A DNA stretch of 7,706 bases, from positions 1 to 7,706 of the forward strand of contig JAKSMA010000114.1 in assembly GCA_024400895.1 (NCBI GenBank), written 5' to 3'. The number at the start of each line of letters is the position of its first letter. Position 1 is the stretch's first letter. The position numbers were made by a program, and so were the translations under genes. This document shows positions 1 to 6,096 of the stretch, one piece after another. The stretch is from Muribaculaceae bacterium (lineage in GTDB: Bacteria; Bacteroidota; Bacteroidia; Bacteroidales; Muribaculaceae). The notes below the pieces were generated by a model. That model was not told the DNA's origin and ran no database searches. It saw nothing but the letters and a program-made list of their open reading frames with translations.

Positions 1-23
1 GATTTGTTTTTTTTGATATAAAT

Positions 24-923
24 ATGTTGTTTCGTTATCCCGAACTCGCGTTAATAGCCGCCCTTAGCAGCATGCTTAATCAGGTTGACGAGAAATGTTG
101 CAAAGGGGAGATTACCGAACGCGAACGTAGCAACATGCGCACAGATATTCGCAAGAACTGTTTGTACGGCTTTGAGTTACGTGACGACATGTTCTCCATT
201 GCCACAACCAATATGATTCTGCGTGGCGACGGTAAGAGTAATCTACTCTGTGATGATTTTCTTGCACAATCCTCATCGGAATTGCAGCAACATGGGTGCA
301 GTGTCGGTTTGATGAATCCGCCCTATTCACAAGCGAAAAATAAAGTCACCGCACACCTTAGCGAGTTGCGTTTCATCTGCCACCTGCTTGATTCGCTTGC
401 GCCAGGAGCTCGTTGCGCTGTCATCGTTCCGCAAAGCACTATGGTTGGTAAAAGCAAACAGGATAAGGCTGACAAACGTTACATCCTCGACAAGCACACA
501 CTTGAAGGAGTTATCACACTTAATCCACAAACATTCTATGGCGTAGGCACAAATCCGGTCATTGCCATTTTTACCGCCCACCAACCTCATCCCGAAAGGA
601 AGTATGCACGCTTCATTGATTTCAAGGACGATGGTTATGATGTATACCCACACATCGGACTTCTACCAACACCAAAAGCCAAACAACGCCACGACCTGCT
701 CCTTGATTGTTGGCTACATAATCGCCCTGCGCCAAATGATTTCATGGTGCTCAGCACCGTTGAGGCTGATGACGAATGGTTGCATTCGTTCTATTATTTC
801 AACGAATCAATTCCGACTGAGGCAGATTTCGAGAAAACCATGGCAGATTATCTTGCTTTTGAGTTTTCAATGATTGTGCATGGACGTGGTTATCTTTTTG
901 AAAGTGAGGAGGACGATGTATGA
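24..923 (+). CDS. N-6 adenine DNA methyltransferase (HsdM-like), N-terminally truncated
   Basis: This is the catalytic half of a SAM-dependent adenine methyltransferase of a restriction-modification system. The catalytic motif IV NPPY is at residues 98-101 (context VGLMNPPYSQAK). A motif II-like stretch, YGFELRDDMFSIATTNMIL, starts at residue 48, with E51 in the position that usually contacts the SAM ribose. Family members carry motif I (a D-P-x-x-G-x-G-x-F pattern) just before the LIAALSSML stretch. Here that place is taken by unrelated residues (MLFRYPE), so the SAM-binding N-terminus and the helical domain before it are absent. The ATG at 24 is only the first in-frame start; the frame is open to the left edge, so the true 5' end may lie outside. 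The stop overlaps the start of the S-subunit gene by 4 bp (ATGA), the usual M-S coupling. No restriction subunit is visible. As read here it is probably inactive; the family call is secure. Confidence 0.8.
   Translation: MLFRYPELALIAALSSMLNQVDEKCCKGEITERERSNMRTDIRKNCLYGFELRDDMFSIATTNMILRGDGKSNLLCDDFLAQSSSELQQHGCSVGLMNPPYSQAKNKVTAHLSELRFICHLLDSLAPGARCAVIVPQSTMVGKSKQDKADKRYILDKHTLEGVITLNPQTFYGVGTNPVIAIFTAHQPHPERKYARFIDFKDDGYDVYPHIGLLPTPKAKQRHDLLLDCWLHNRPAPNDFMVLSTVEADDEWLHSFYYFNESIPTEADFEKTMADYLAFEFSMIVHGRGYLFESEEDDV
35..54. other. junction where methyltransferase homology begins abruptly
   Basis: Methyltransferase-like sequence begins at the TTAATAGCC near 51, directly preceded by TTATCCCGAACTCGCG and an AT-rich, non-coding-looking stretch (1-34, with a run of eight T at 7-14). 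Nothing in 1-50 encodes the expected motif I in any forward frame. The simplest reading is a recombination or insertion boundary. I have an unverified recollection of ACGCGAGTTCGGGATAA-like sequence (the reverse complement) recurring in Bacteroidales genomes near mobile elements, so this could be an element end. Confidence 0.35.
906..912 (+). promoter_or_regulatory. strong Shine-Dalgarno of the S-subunit gene
   Basis: GAGGAGG lies 7 bases before the ATG at 920, inside the end of the methyltransferase gene. Shine-Dalgarno sequences this strong are uncommon in Bacteroidota. It supports the start at 920 and suggests that the S subunit can be translated independently as well as by coupling to the overlapping upstream gene. 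Confidence 0.6.
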
Positions 924-2023
924 AGCGATTAAATGAAGTAAAATGGGAATTGTTTTTCCTATCCGAAATTTTTGACTTCGATAAAGGAAATCAAAATGAC
1001 ATGAACACATTATTGCCTGGCAATACGCCCTTAATTTCTGCAAAGAAAGTTGATAATGGTTTGAAGGCTTTTGTTATTCCCAACCAAAAGAAACAGTTTT
1101 CAGGTCATTGTATCACTTTAAATTTAGATGGGGATGGTGGAGCTGGATTAGCATATTATCAACCAAGAAAAATGCTACTTGACTCGCATGTTTGTGCACT
1201 CATACCCAAGAAGACGATTTCAAGAGAATCTCTCTTATTTCTCTCTCGAATTATTACAAGTCAAGGTGATGCTTACGGACATGGACATTCTATCAATAAG
1301 AATAGATTACGTGTATTCCGTATTATGCTTCCTGTCTCTGCTCCTCATACTCCCGACTATGGGTATATGGGTGAATACATGCGCAATAAGGAAAAGGAAA
1401 TGCTTACCAAATATAAAAGATATTTGGAAAAGAGCATTGCAACGGAGAAGGATTTCACACTGTGTTTGGACAGCAAAAGATGGAAGGAGTTCTCCCTATC
1501 CGAAATTTTTACAATTTCCTCCAGTGTTCGCCTCACAAAGGATGATATGATAAAGGGGGCACGTCCATTTATTGGAGCATCGGATTCAGATAATGGAGTG
1601 ACAGCATTTGTCGGCAACACCAACAAATCCTTGGACAAGAATGTTCTCGGGGTAAATTATAATGGAAGCGTTGTTGAGAACTTTTATCACCCTTACGAAG
1701 CCATCTTTTCTGATGACGTCAAACGACTTCATCTAAAAGAATATAATGACGACAAATACGTTCTTTTGTTCATTAAACAATCGATTCTAATGCAGAAAAG
1801 GAAATATGAATATGGATATAAATTCAACGGAGAACGAATGAAGCGTCAGAGAATCATGCTTCCCGTATCGTCTTCGAACATTCCAGATTATGCTTATATG
1901 GGTGAATACATGCGCAACAAGGAAAAAGACTTGCTCGCCAAATATAAAAGATATCTGAATAAGCACATCAAAGAAGAAAAGAACAATAATCCTTGTTTGG
2001 ATATCTCTTTATTTCGTCCATAG
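920..2023 (+). CDS. Restriction-modification specificity (S) subunit, two-module, BcgIB/HsdS-like
   Basis: This is the DNA-recognition subunit that would give the partner methyltransferase its target sequence. It consists of two copies of one module. Each copy has a tryptophan-led N-terminal strand (WELFFLSEIF from W9; WKEFSLSEIF from W188), a variable target-recognition domain, then a conserved tail beginning IMLPV (residues 135-139 and 312-316) followed by P-D-Y-x-Y-M-G-E-Y-M-R-N-K-E-K and a charged helix ending in KYKRYL. The tails repeat every 177 residues, and the TRDs between them diverge, as expected for a bipartite target. The linker after module 1 (EKDFTLCLD) is echoed after module 2 (EKNNNPCLD), but the reading frame then runs into ISLFRP and a stop. 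Downstream, out of frame, lies the end of a third module. The protein may still fold as an ordinary two-TRD S subunit, but its methyltransferase looks truncated. Confidence 0.82.
   Translation: MKRLNEVKWELFFLSEIFDFDKGNQNDMNTLLPGNTPLISAKKVDNGLKAFVIPNQKKQFSGHCITLNLDGDGGAGLAYYQPRKMLLDSHVCALIPKKTISRESLLFLSRIITSQGDAYGHGHSINKNRLRVFRIMLPVSAPHTPDYGYMGEYMRNKEKEMLTKYKRYLEKSIATEKDFTLCLDSKRWKEFSLSEIFTISSSVRLTKDDMIKGARPFIGASDSDNGVTAFVGNTNKSLDKNVLGVNYNGSVVENFYHPYEAIFSDDVKRLHLKEYNDDKYVLLFIKQSILMQKRKYEYGYKFNGERMKRQRIMLPVSSSNIPDYAYMGEYMRNKEKDLLAKYKRYLNKHIKEEKNNNPCLDISLFRP
1364..1386 (+). repeat. 23-bp exact direct repeat, copy 1 (S-gene module 1)
   Basis: This is the first copy of a perfect 23-bp match encoding part of YMGEYMRN in the conserved tail of module 1. 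The second copy is 531 bp downstream. Nearby, 17 bp at 1407-1423 match 1938-1954 at the same offset, and 16 bp at 958-973 match 1495-1510. Such repeats can support recombination that swaps or deletes TRDs. Confidence 0.85.
1895..1917 (+). repeat. 23-bp exact direct repeat, copy 2 (S-gene module 2)
   Basis: This is the second copy of the 23-bp repeat at 1364-1386. Recombination between the copies would remove exactly one 531-bp (177-codon) module and keep the frame. Confidence 0.85.
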
Positions 2024-2214
2024 TTCGAAGGCTTACGGAGAAATATAGTTTCAACCTCGAAATCAACGACAGGCGATTAAAAAGAGAAAAAATCATGCTC
2101 CCTGTAACTTCATCGTCTACCCCAGACTACGCATTTATGTCAAAGTTTATGCAGACTATTGAATTAAAGCAGCTGAAGGCTTATATAGATCAACGTATGG
2201 ACAGTGATTGCTAA
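1993..2214 (+). pseudogene. Remnant of a third S-subunit module, frameshifted
   Basis: In the frame that ends with the TAA at 2212-2214 the sequence encodes LFISSIVRRLTEKYSFNLEI and then REKIMLPVTSSSTPDYAFM, followed by a lysine/glutamine-rich helix. This aligns with the end of modules 1 and 2 of the upstream gene (LFLSRIITSQ... and LFIKQSILMQ..., then IMLPV). The module's N-terminal strand and most of its TRD are missing. The homologous part begins near 2000, just after the CLD linker codons of the upstream gene and in a different frame. This suggests a deletion or recombination that joined the two out of frame. The ORF opens with TTG at 1993, but independent expression is doubtful. An alternative is that this is the original second half of the S gene, displaced when module 2 was acquired. 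Confidence 0.75.
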
Positions 2215-2339
2215 TGCAAATAATCACCGTTGGCACCTTCGTAACCCCTTGTTGACTAAACGCCCTCCGCAAAGTGCTCACCGGCGAGCCATGCGGCACC
2301 CTCGTATACCTCGACTGATACCACAAAAATAATAGCATT

Positions 2340-2384
2340 CAACCCAGAAACCGCATAAGTCCCTCTTGTGCGATTTCTGGGTTG
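2340..2384. repeat. 16-bp inverted repeat (imperfect hairpin)
   Basis: CAACCCAGAAACCGCA at 2340-2355 pairs with TGCGATTTCTGGGTTG at 2369-2384 with one mismatch (a G-U or A-C pair depending on strand) and a 13-base loop. There is no T-tract right after either arm, so it is not a standard intrinsic terminator. It could be a recombination site, the end of a repeat element or an RNA stem. Confidence 0.8.
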
Positions 2385-2425
2385 TGTGTATGAGCGTCGC
2401 TGTTTGCCAAAACTCCTTTTTGACA

Positions 2426-2456
2426 TTGTTGTAGCCCTCCAATATCCCTATCTTTG
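2426..2456 (+). promoter_or_regulatory. Bacteroidota-type promoter without an obvious gene
   Basis: TTG at 2426-2428, a 20-base spacer and TATCTTTG at 2449-2456 match the Bacteroidota housekeeping promoter pattern (TTTG/TTG, 19-21 bases, TAnnTTTG). A transcript from it would run through the 2537-2566 hairpin and the 9-bp repeats and then antisense into the 3' end of the minus-strand membrane-protein gene. No convincing coding sequence follows. Confidence 0.5.
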
Positions 2457-2536
2457 CGCCAGAGCTCTTTGGCATGTTACGACAATAACACATGGGTGTT
2501 TCACACAAAACACGAAAACAGTTCCCATTTCCGATA

Positions 2537-2566
2537 TGGACCAAAAAATAGGCGGTTTTTGGTCCA
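2537..2566. repeat. 11-bp perfect inverted repeat (hairpin)
   Basis: TGGACCAAAAA at 2537-2547 pairs perfectly with TTTTTGGTCCA at 2556-2566 around an 8-base loop (ATAGGCGG). The stem ends in five A-T pairs at the loop side and no U-tract follows, so it does not resemble a normal terminator on either strand. It lies about 80 bases downstream of the promoter-like site. Confidence 0.8.
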
Positions 2567-2584
2567 AAAGCGAAATAAAAATAG

Positions 2585-2620
2585 GTGTTTCAAGTGTTTC
2601 GGGTGTTTCGGGTGTTTCGG
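2585..2620. repeat. Tandem repeat, 4 units of 9 bp
   Basis: Three identical GTGTTTCGG units (2594-2620) are preceded by a variant GTGTTTCAA (2585-2593). The period is a multiple of three, so in the minus frame it would read as an E-T-P repeat and in one plus frame as V-S-G. No credible protein surrounds it. Copy number could vary by replication slippage. Confidence 0.85.
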
Positions 2621-2718
2621 ATATATTCGGAAGCTGGTTTTTTAAAGCCACGCCATCAGCGTCAATCTTCCGTCAACCATCCTTTTTGGGGTAAAATGTG
2701 GATGGAGGGGAGCGGGAA

Positions 2719-4152
2719 TTACAAGGATGTTTGGAGGTAACAAAATATCAGGATGGCGGCTGCGAGGAGGGAATAGCTGGCGAGCCAAATTCTGAACGAG
2801 CGGCGCCAATGCCCTTCGCGGTATTTGCAGATCACCCACACTGCCACCACCACAAACAGCGGCTCATAAGGGAGTATGTACCGGCTGACAGCCCCTCCCG
2901 TGGAGAATGCTGCGGCGGCGAAGCACACAAAAGGCCACAATGCCCACCAGCCCAAACTCTGCTTTTTCCAAGAAAGTCTGAATAGATAGAACAGTGCCAC
3001 GCCTGCTATAGCATACCACCCCCATTGGAAACGAGTGGCAAGCGAACCGATGCTCAAGCCTTCAACGCCCGGCCATGGAAAAGGAATAAAAAGTTGCACG
3101 ATGCAAGTGACTGGCAAAAGGAGTAATTTTTGCCAAATAGGCAATTCAAAATAGTGGCTCATCGCTTCGCCGTACGCGCCATGGGCTTTGTAAATGTTGT
3201 TCATAATGTCGCCACCAGCATTTGTGCCGGCCACGATTCGCATCTGCACTTCAGCACTAAAGCCGTTCGACCAATAGATGCCCACACCTATGCCCACAAG
3301 TGAGAAGCCAAGCAGCATGGTGCCATAACGCCACATCTGCCGGTTGTCCATCATGGTAAGCACCACGCCCGCCATCACGAAATAAATCACACCAGTTCGC
3401 GATATCGATAGAATGGCGATGGCAATAACGAATAGCGCGATGTCGGTCCACATTCGCCCGCCAGATTCGGCGCGCACAGCCTTCATCCTCGCAATCGCAT
3501 AAGCCGCCAAAGCCACAGCAAAATAGGTGAGCGGCTCCTTAAGTAGCATCGCGCCATGGCTCATCCAATAGCAGAGCAAAGCAGTGCCGAGCATCGCTAA
3601 ATAGGCGACATGAGCGCGGTCGGCTTTCACACGGTCTTCCAGCGCACGCCCCGCCATCTGCCCGGTGAGCACAATCGTGAGCAGCGTGAGCATCACATTG
3701 ATGGCAATAGGCCATACAATACTAACCCCGAAAATCTGCCACGAAAGCAATATCATTAGCGGGAAACCTATGAATTTGGTGTCGATTTCCTCCACCGAGC
3801 CATCGTAGTAGTGCAATGCCCAGCGAAAGTAGGAATTGTCGTCGCTGGAGATTTCCGGATTGCTAAGCGCATGGCCCACAGCTTCCGGCCATCCGTAGAT
3901 GTTGCAGAAAGCCCACACCACGAGGGCGAGTCCAGCCACAGCCAGCACAAGAGCGCCCTTCTCCTCTCCCCCACTTAAGCGGGCATACAGCCATCGAGGC
4001 ACACCATAGGCCGCAGCAAAGGCACATGCCACCCCTATGCCGCTGGTGCCAAATGCGCTGAGCGAGGCAACAAGCAGCACGCACATCATAGCCAATTCCA
4101 CTCCGAGTTGGATGCGCTGAGATTTTTGCGATGGGATGTGAACAATGCTCAT
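2719..4152 (-). CDS. Polytopic membrane protein, probable GT-C/GT39-like glycosyltransferase
   Basis: This 477-residue protein has about 12-13 predicted hydrophobic helices (for example near 19-39, 66-84, 129-166, 181-197, 236-267, 277-293, 342-358, 377-392, 401-418, 427-442 and 455-473). The first large external loop carries an acidic pair (D104-D105 in ISSDDNSYFRWALHYYDG), followed by a pattern of the kind D-x-K-F-x-G-F-P-L-M with FG and N in the next helices. K205-E206-P207 comes at the edge of a later helix. This layout is that of GT-C enzymes of the GT39/PMT type, which move sugars from polyprenyl-phosphate donors on the outer face of the inner membrane. The acceptor cannot be told from sequence. 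An O-antigen-polymerase-like protein is the main alternative. It stands alone on its strand. The start at 4152 gives a lysine/arginine-containing N-terminus before helix 1 and lies behind a TACTTTTG element. I recognise the fold pattern, not the exact subfamily. Confidence 0.6.
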   Translation of the reverse strand: MSIVHIPSQKSQRIQLGVELAMMCVLLVASLSAFGTSGIGVACAFAAAYGVPRWLYARLSGGEEKGALVLAVAGLALVVWAFCNIYGWPEAVGHALSNPEISSDDNSYFRWALHYYDGSVEEIDTKFIGFPLMILLSWQIFGVSIVWPIAINVMLTLLTIVLTGQMAGRALEDRVKADRAHVAYLAMLGTALLCYWMSHGAMLLKEPLTYFAVALAAYAIARMKAVRAESGGRMWTDIALFVIAIAILSISRTGVIYFVMAGVVLTMMDNRQMWRYGTMLLGFSLVGIGVGIYWSNGFSAEVQMRIVAGTNAGGDIMNNIYKAHGAYGEAMSHYFELPIWQKLLLLPVTCIVQLFIPFPWPGVEGLSIGSLATRFQWGWYAIAGVALFYLFRLSWKKQSLGWWALWPFVCFAAAAFSTGGAVSRYILPYEPLFVVVAVWVICKYREGHWRRSFRIWLASYSLLAAAILIFCYLQTSL

Positions 4153-4171
4153 ATTGGAAACTCTGTTTTTG

Positions 4172-4179
4172 CAAAAGTA
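4172..4179 (-). promoter_or_regulatory. Probable -7 element for the membrane-protein gene
   Basis: Read on the minus strand this is TACTTTTG followed by C, matching TAnnTTTG, about 20 bases upstream of the ATG. The -33 region is poor (only CTTTC-like sequence about 22 bases further upstream). The implied 5' leader is short. Confidence 0.45.
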
Positions 4180-4218
4180 CGAATTTTCTTTGGTTTAGGG
4201 TGAAAGTTTATTGAAATG

Positions 4219-4252
4219 TTGTTTCGTTTGTCCCCATAATTTTTTAACTTTG
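4219..4252 (+). promoter_or_regulatory. Probable promoter of the glsA-glsB run
   Basis: TAACTTTG at 4245-4252 fits the Bacteroidota -7 consensus. Upstream, TTG at 4219-4221 is 23 bases away and TTTG at 4227-4230 is 14 bases away, neither at the preferred 19-21. The site is about 34 bases before the ATG at 4287 and is the only good -7 element in the divergent 134-bp intergenic region on this strand. Confidence 0.45.
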
Positions 4253-4286
4253 CTATTTAAATCGTGGTTGTACATAATTTGACGAC

Positions 4287-5114
4287 ATGAACAACGAACC
4301 AATGGTGATAGATGTGGATGCCTTGGTGAAGCAACGCTTGCCTCGCCACTACCGCTTTATCCCGAGGTTTGTAACACGTTGGCTGGAGCGCATCATCCAT
4401 CAGCGCGAACTCAACGAAATGCTGCAGCGTATGAATGGCAAAGATGGCGTGAGTGCCGCCAACGAGGCGCTCTCCTATCTCGGAATCACCACTACGGTGG
4501 TTGGCGAAGATGCCATTCCCGATGAAGGACGCTTTATTTTTGTGTCGAACCACCCGCTGGGAGGCCTCGACGGACTTTCGCTCATCTCGTTTTTGGGCAA
4601 GCGCTACCATGGCGGCATCCGCTTTTTGGTCAACGATTTGCTGATGGCAGTGAAACCGCTGCAACCCGTGTTTCTGCCGGTAAACAAGTATGGCCGACAG
4701 TCGCGCGAAAGGGCCGAAGAGATAGAAGCCCAATATCAGGGCGACAACCAGATGATTACTTTCCCTGCAGGGCTATGCTCGCGTATGGGAAAAGGTGGCA
4801 AAATCCACGATTTACAGTGGCAGAAGTTTGTGGTGACGCAAGCCATACGCACACAGCGCCACATTGTGCCCATGTTTTTTGAAGGCGAAAACTCTCGCTT
4901 TTTCTACCGCATGGCACGATGGCGCAAGCGATTGGGCATGAAGTTCAACCTGGAGATGATACTCCTGCCCAGCGAAATGTTCAAGAGCCGCGGAGGCAAC
5001 TTCCGTGTGTTCGTTGGCAAGCCCATCACATGGCAAAGCCTCGACGCGAAGCGCCCGCTGGAGGAAGCGCAGCGACTTGCCGACATTTGCTACGCTTTGA
5101 AGCCACAACAGTAG
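4287..5114 (+). CDS. glsA: PlsC-like O-acyltransferase, glycine lipid synthesis (GlsA-like)
   Basis: This is a lysophospholipid-acyltransferase-fold enzyme predicted to acylate the 3-hydroxyl of N-(3-hydroxyacyl)glycine, the second step of glycine lipid synthesis known from Bacteroides thetaiotaomicron. The histidine/aspartate catalytic motif is NHPLGGLD, with H89 and D95. That is one residue longer than the classic HX4D, as in OlsA-type proteins (NHPxGxxDG). The acyl-acceptor motif is FPAGLCSR (159-166), replacing FPEGTRS. A lysine/glycine segment (MGKGGKIHDLQWQK) follows. There is no signal peptide or clear membrane helix; the basic N-terminal region suggests peripheral attachment to the inner membrane. 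The length of 275 residues is normal. It is followed after 42 bp by the GNAT-type N-acyltransferase, and this pairing is the main reason for the GlsA name over generic hemolysin/acyltransferase labels. It is probably transcribed from the TAACTTTG promoter upstream. Confidence 0.78.
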   Translation: MNNEPMVIDVDALVKQRLPRHYRFIPRFVTRWLERIIHQRELNEMLQRMNGKDGVSAANEALSYLGITTTVVGEDAIPDEGRFIFVSNHPLGGLDGLSLISFLGKRYHGGIRFLVNDLLMAVKPLQPVFLPVNKYGRQSRERAEEIEAQYQGDNQMITFPAGLCSRMGKGGKIHDLQWQKFVVTQAIRTQRHIVPMFFEGENSRFFYRMARWRKRLGMKFNLEMILLPSEMFKSRGGNFRVFVGKPITWQSLDAKRPLEEAQRLADICYALKPQQ

Positions 5115-5156
5115 GTATTGACAAAAGAGTATATTAGGTAGTTTGACAAAAAAACG

Positions 5157-6089
5157 ATGGCAGAAGAAAAAATCATAGACCCCGTCGACATCAGTTTGAT
5201 AGAAAGCGAACTGACTCCCGACCGACTTTTGCGTCGCACCAATAAGGCCGGCAACGAAATCTATGTTGTTGACGCTCACTCTGCCCCAAATATCATGCGC
5301 GAAATAGGGCGATTGCGCGAAATATCCTTCCGCGCTGGTGGCGGAGGCACTGGCAAGGATTGCGACATCGATGAATTTGATGTGATGCAAAATCCTTGTC
5401 GCCAACTTTTCGTATGGAATCCTCAAGAGCGCGAAATCATCGGCGCCTACCGCTATATCATTGGCTCGGAAGTGGAGATTTTGCCCGACGGAGCCCCAAA
5501 CATCGCCATGAGCCACATGTTCCGCTTCTCAAGCGAATTCATGGCCTCGTATCTGCCCATCACCATAGAATTGGGACGCTCGTTTGTACGCCCCGAATAC
5601 CAGTCGACGCGCATGGGCGTGAAGTCGATTTTTGCCCTCGACAACCTATGGGACGGCCTTGGCGCACTCACCGTGCTGCACCCCGAAGTGAAATTCCTGT
5701 TTGGCAAGATGACGATGTATCCCTCCTACGACAGGGAGTGCCGCGACTTGCTGCTCCATTTCCTGAAGCGTTACTTCCCCGACCACGACAGTCTGGTCAC
5801 CCCAATAGAGCCGCTACAAACCGAAATGCCGGCGGAGCGCGTGTCATCATTTTTTGTGGGTGACGATTTCAAGGAAGACTACCGACGCCTCAACAAGTTC
5901 ATCCGCGACCATGGCATCAACATTCCGCCACTGGTCAATGCCTATATGAACCTTTCGCCCACGATGCGATTTTTCGGCACCGCCATCAATCATGAGTTTG
6001 GCGAAGTGGAAGAGAGCGGCATTTTTATAAATATTGACGAAATCACCGACCAGAAAAAGAGTCGACACATCGACACATTTGAAAAATAG
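5157..6089 (+). CDS. glsB: GNAT-family N-acyltransferase, N-acyl glycine synthase (GlsB-like)
   Basis: This protein is predicted to transfer a 3-hydroxy fatty acyl group from acyl-ACP to the amino group of glycine, giving monoacyl glycine (commendamide-type) lipids. It is the first step of glycine lipid synthesis in Bacteroides and is related to OlsB of ornithine lipid synthesis. The sequence has an Acetyltransf_5/GNAT-like core. FRAGGGGTGKDCDIDEFD follows the first helix, a beta strand is near QLFVWN, and the characteristic ELGRSFVRPEYQ segment starts at E138. The C-terminal half carries MNLSPTMRFFGTAINHEFG and ends in a GIFINIDEI strand, typical of the Bacteroidales members as I recall them. 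The 310-residue length is that of a stand-alone enzyme, not the fused two-domain GlsF/OlsF type. It is soluble with no signal peptide. The next gene starts 7 bp after its stop, so co-transcription with both neighbours is likely. Confidence 0.8.
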   Translation: MAEEKIIDPVDISLIESELTPDRLLRRTNKAGNEIYVVDAHSAPNIMREIGRLREISFRAGGGGTGKDCDIDEFDVMQNPCRQLFVWNPQEREIIGAYRYIIGSEVEILPDGAPNIAMSHMFRFSSEFMASYLPITIELGRSFVRPEYQSTRMGVKSIFALDNLWDGLGALTVLHPEVKFLFGKMTMYPSYDRECRDLLLHFLKRYFPDHDSLVTPIEPLQTEMPAERVSSFFVGDDFKEDYRRLNKFIRDHGINIPPLVNAYMNLSPTMRFFGTAINHEFGEVEESGIFINIDEITDQKKSRHIDTFEK

Positions 6090-6096
6090 AAGATAG

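Larger units (their letters stand above)
2215..2718. other. Structured gene-free region (about 500 bp) with hairpins, promoter-like site and tandem repeat
   Basis: No ORF here has recognisable protein features. The longest plus-strand frame (2368-2694) starts at GTG inside a hairpin and runs through both palindrome and tandem repeat, so it is probably accidental. The region holds an imperfect hairpin (2340-2384), a promoter-like element (2426-2456), a perfect hairpin (2537-2566) and a 4 x 9-bp tandem array (2585-2620), in that order. The arrangement suggests a dispersed non-coding repeat or a small-RNA locus. Frames on the minus strand (for example RYTRVPHGSPVST between about 2270 and 2315) look like relic coding sequence, but I cannot name a family. 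Confidence 0.5.

Noticed and set aside
2448..2651. Minus-strand frame with E-T-P repeats
   Set aside because: The repeat comes from the 9-bp DNA array and the flanking residues look random; the plus-strand promoter-like site points the other way.
2368..2694. Plus-strand frame of 108 codons through the repeat region
   Set aside because: It starts at GTG within a hairpin arm, has no ribosome-binding site, and passes through a palindrome and a tandem repeat; no protein features are seen.
2677..2705. CCATCC / GGATGG inverted repeat as terminator of the minus-strand gene
   Set aside because: Only 6 bp of stem with a 17-base loop and no T-tract; too weak.
5118..5147. TTGAC plus TAGTTTG as an internal promoter before glsB
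   Set aside because: The -7 element is one base short of TAnnTTTG, and the start would fall only a few bases before the ATG.
4812..5516. 234-codon minus-strand frame across the end of glsA and start of glsB
   Set aside because: It spans two well-supported plus-strand genes and their spacer and has no recognisable features.
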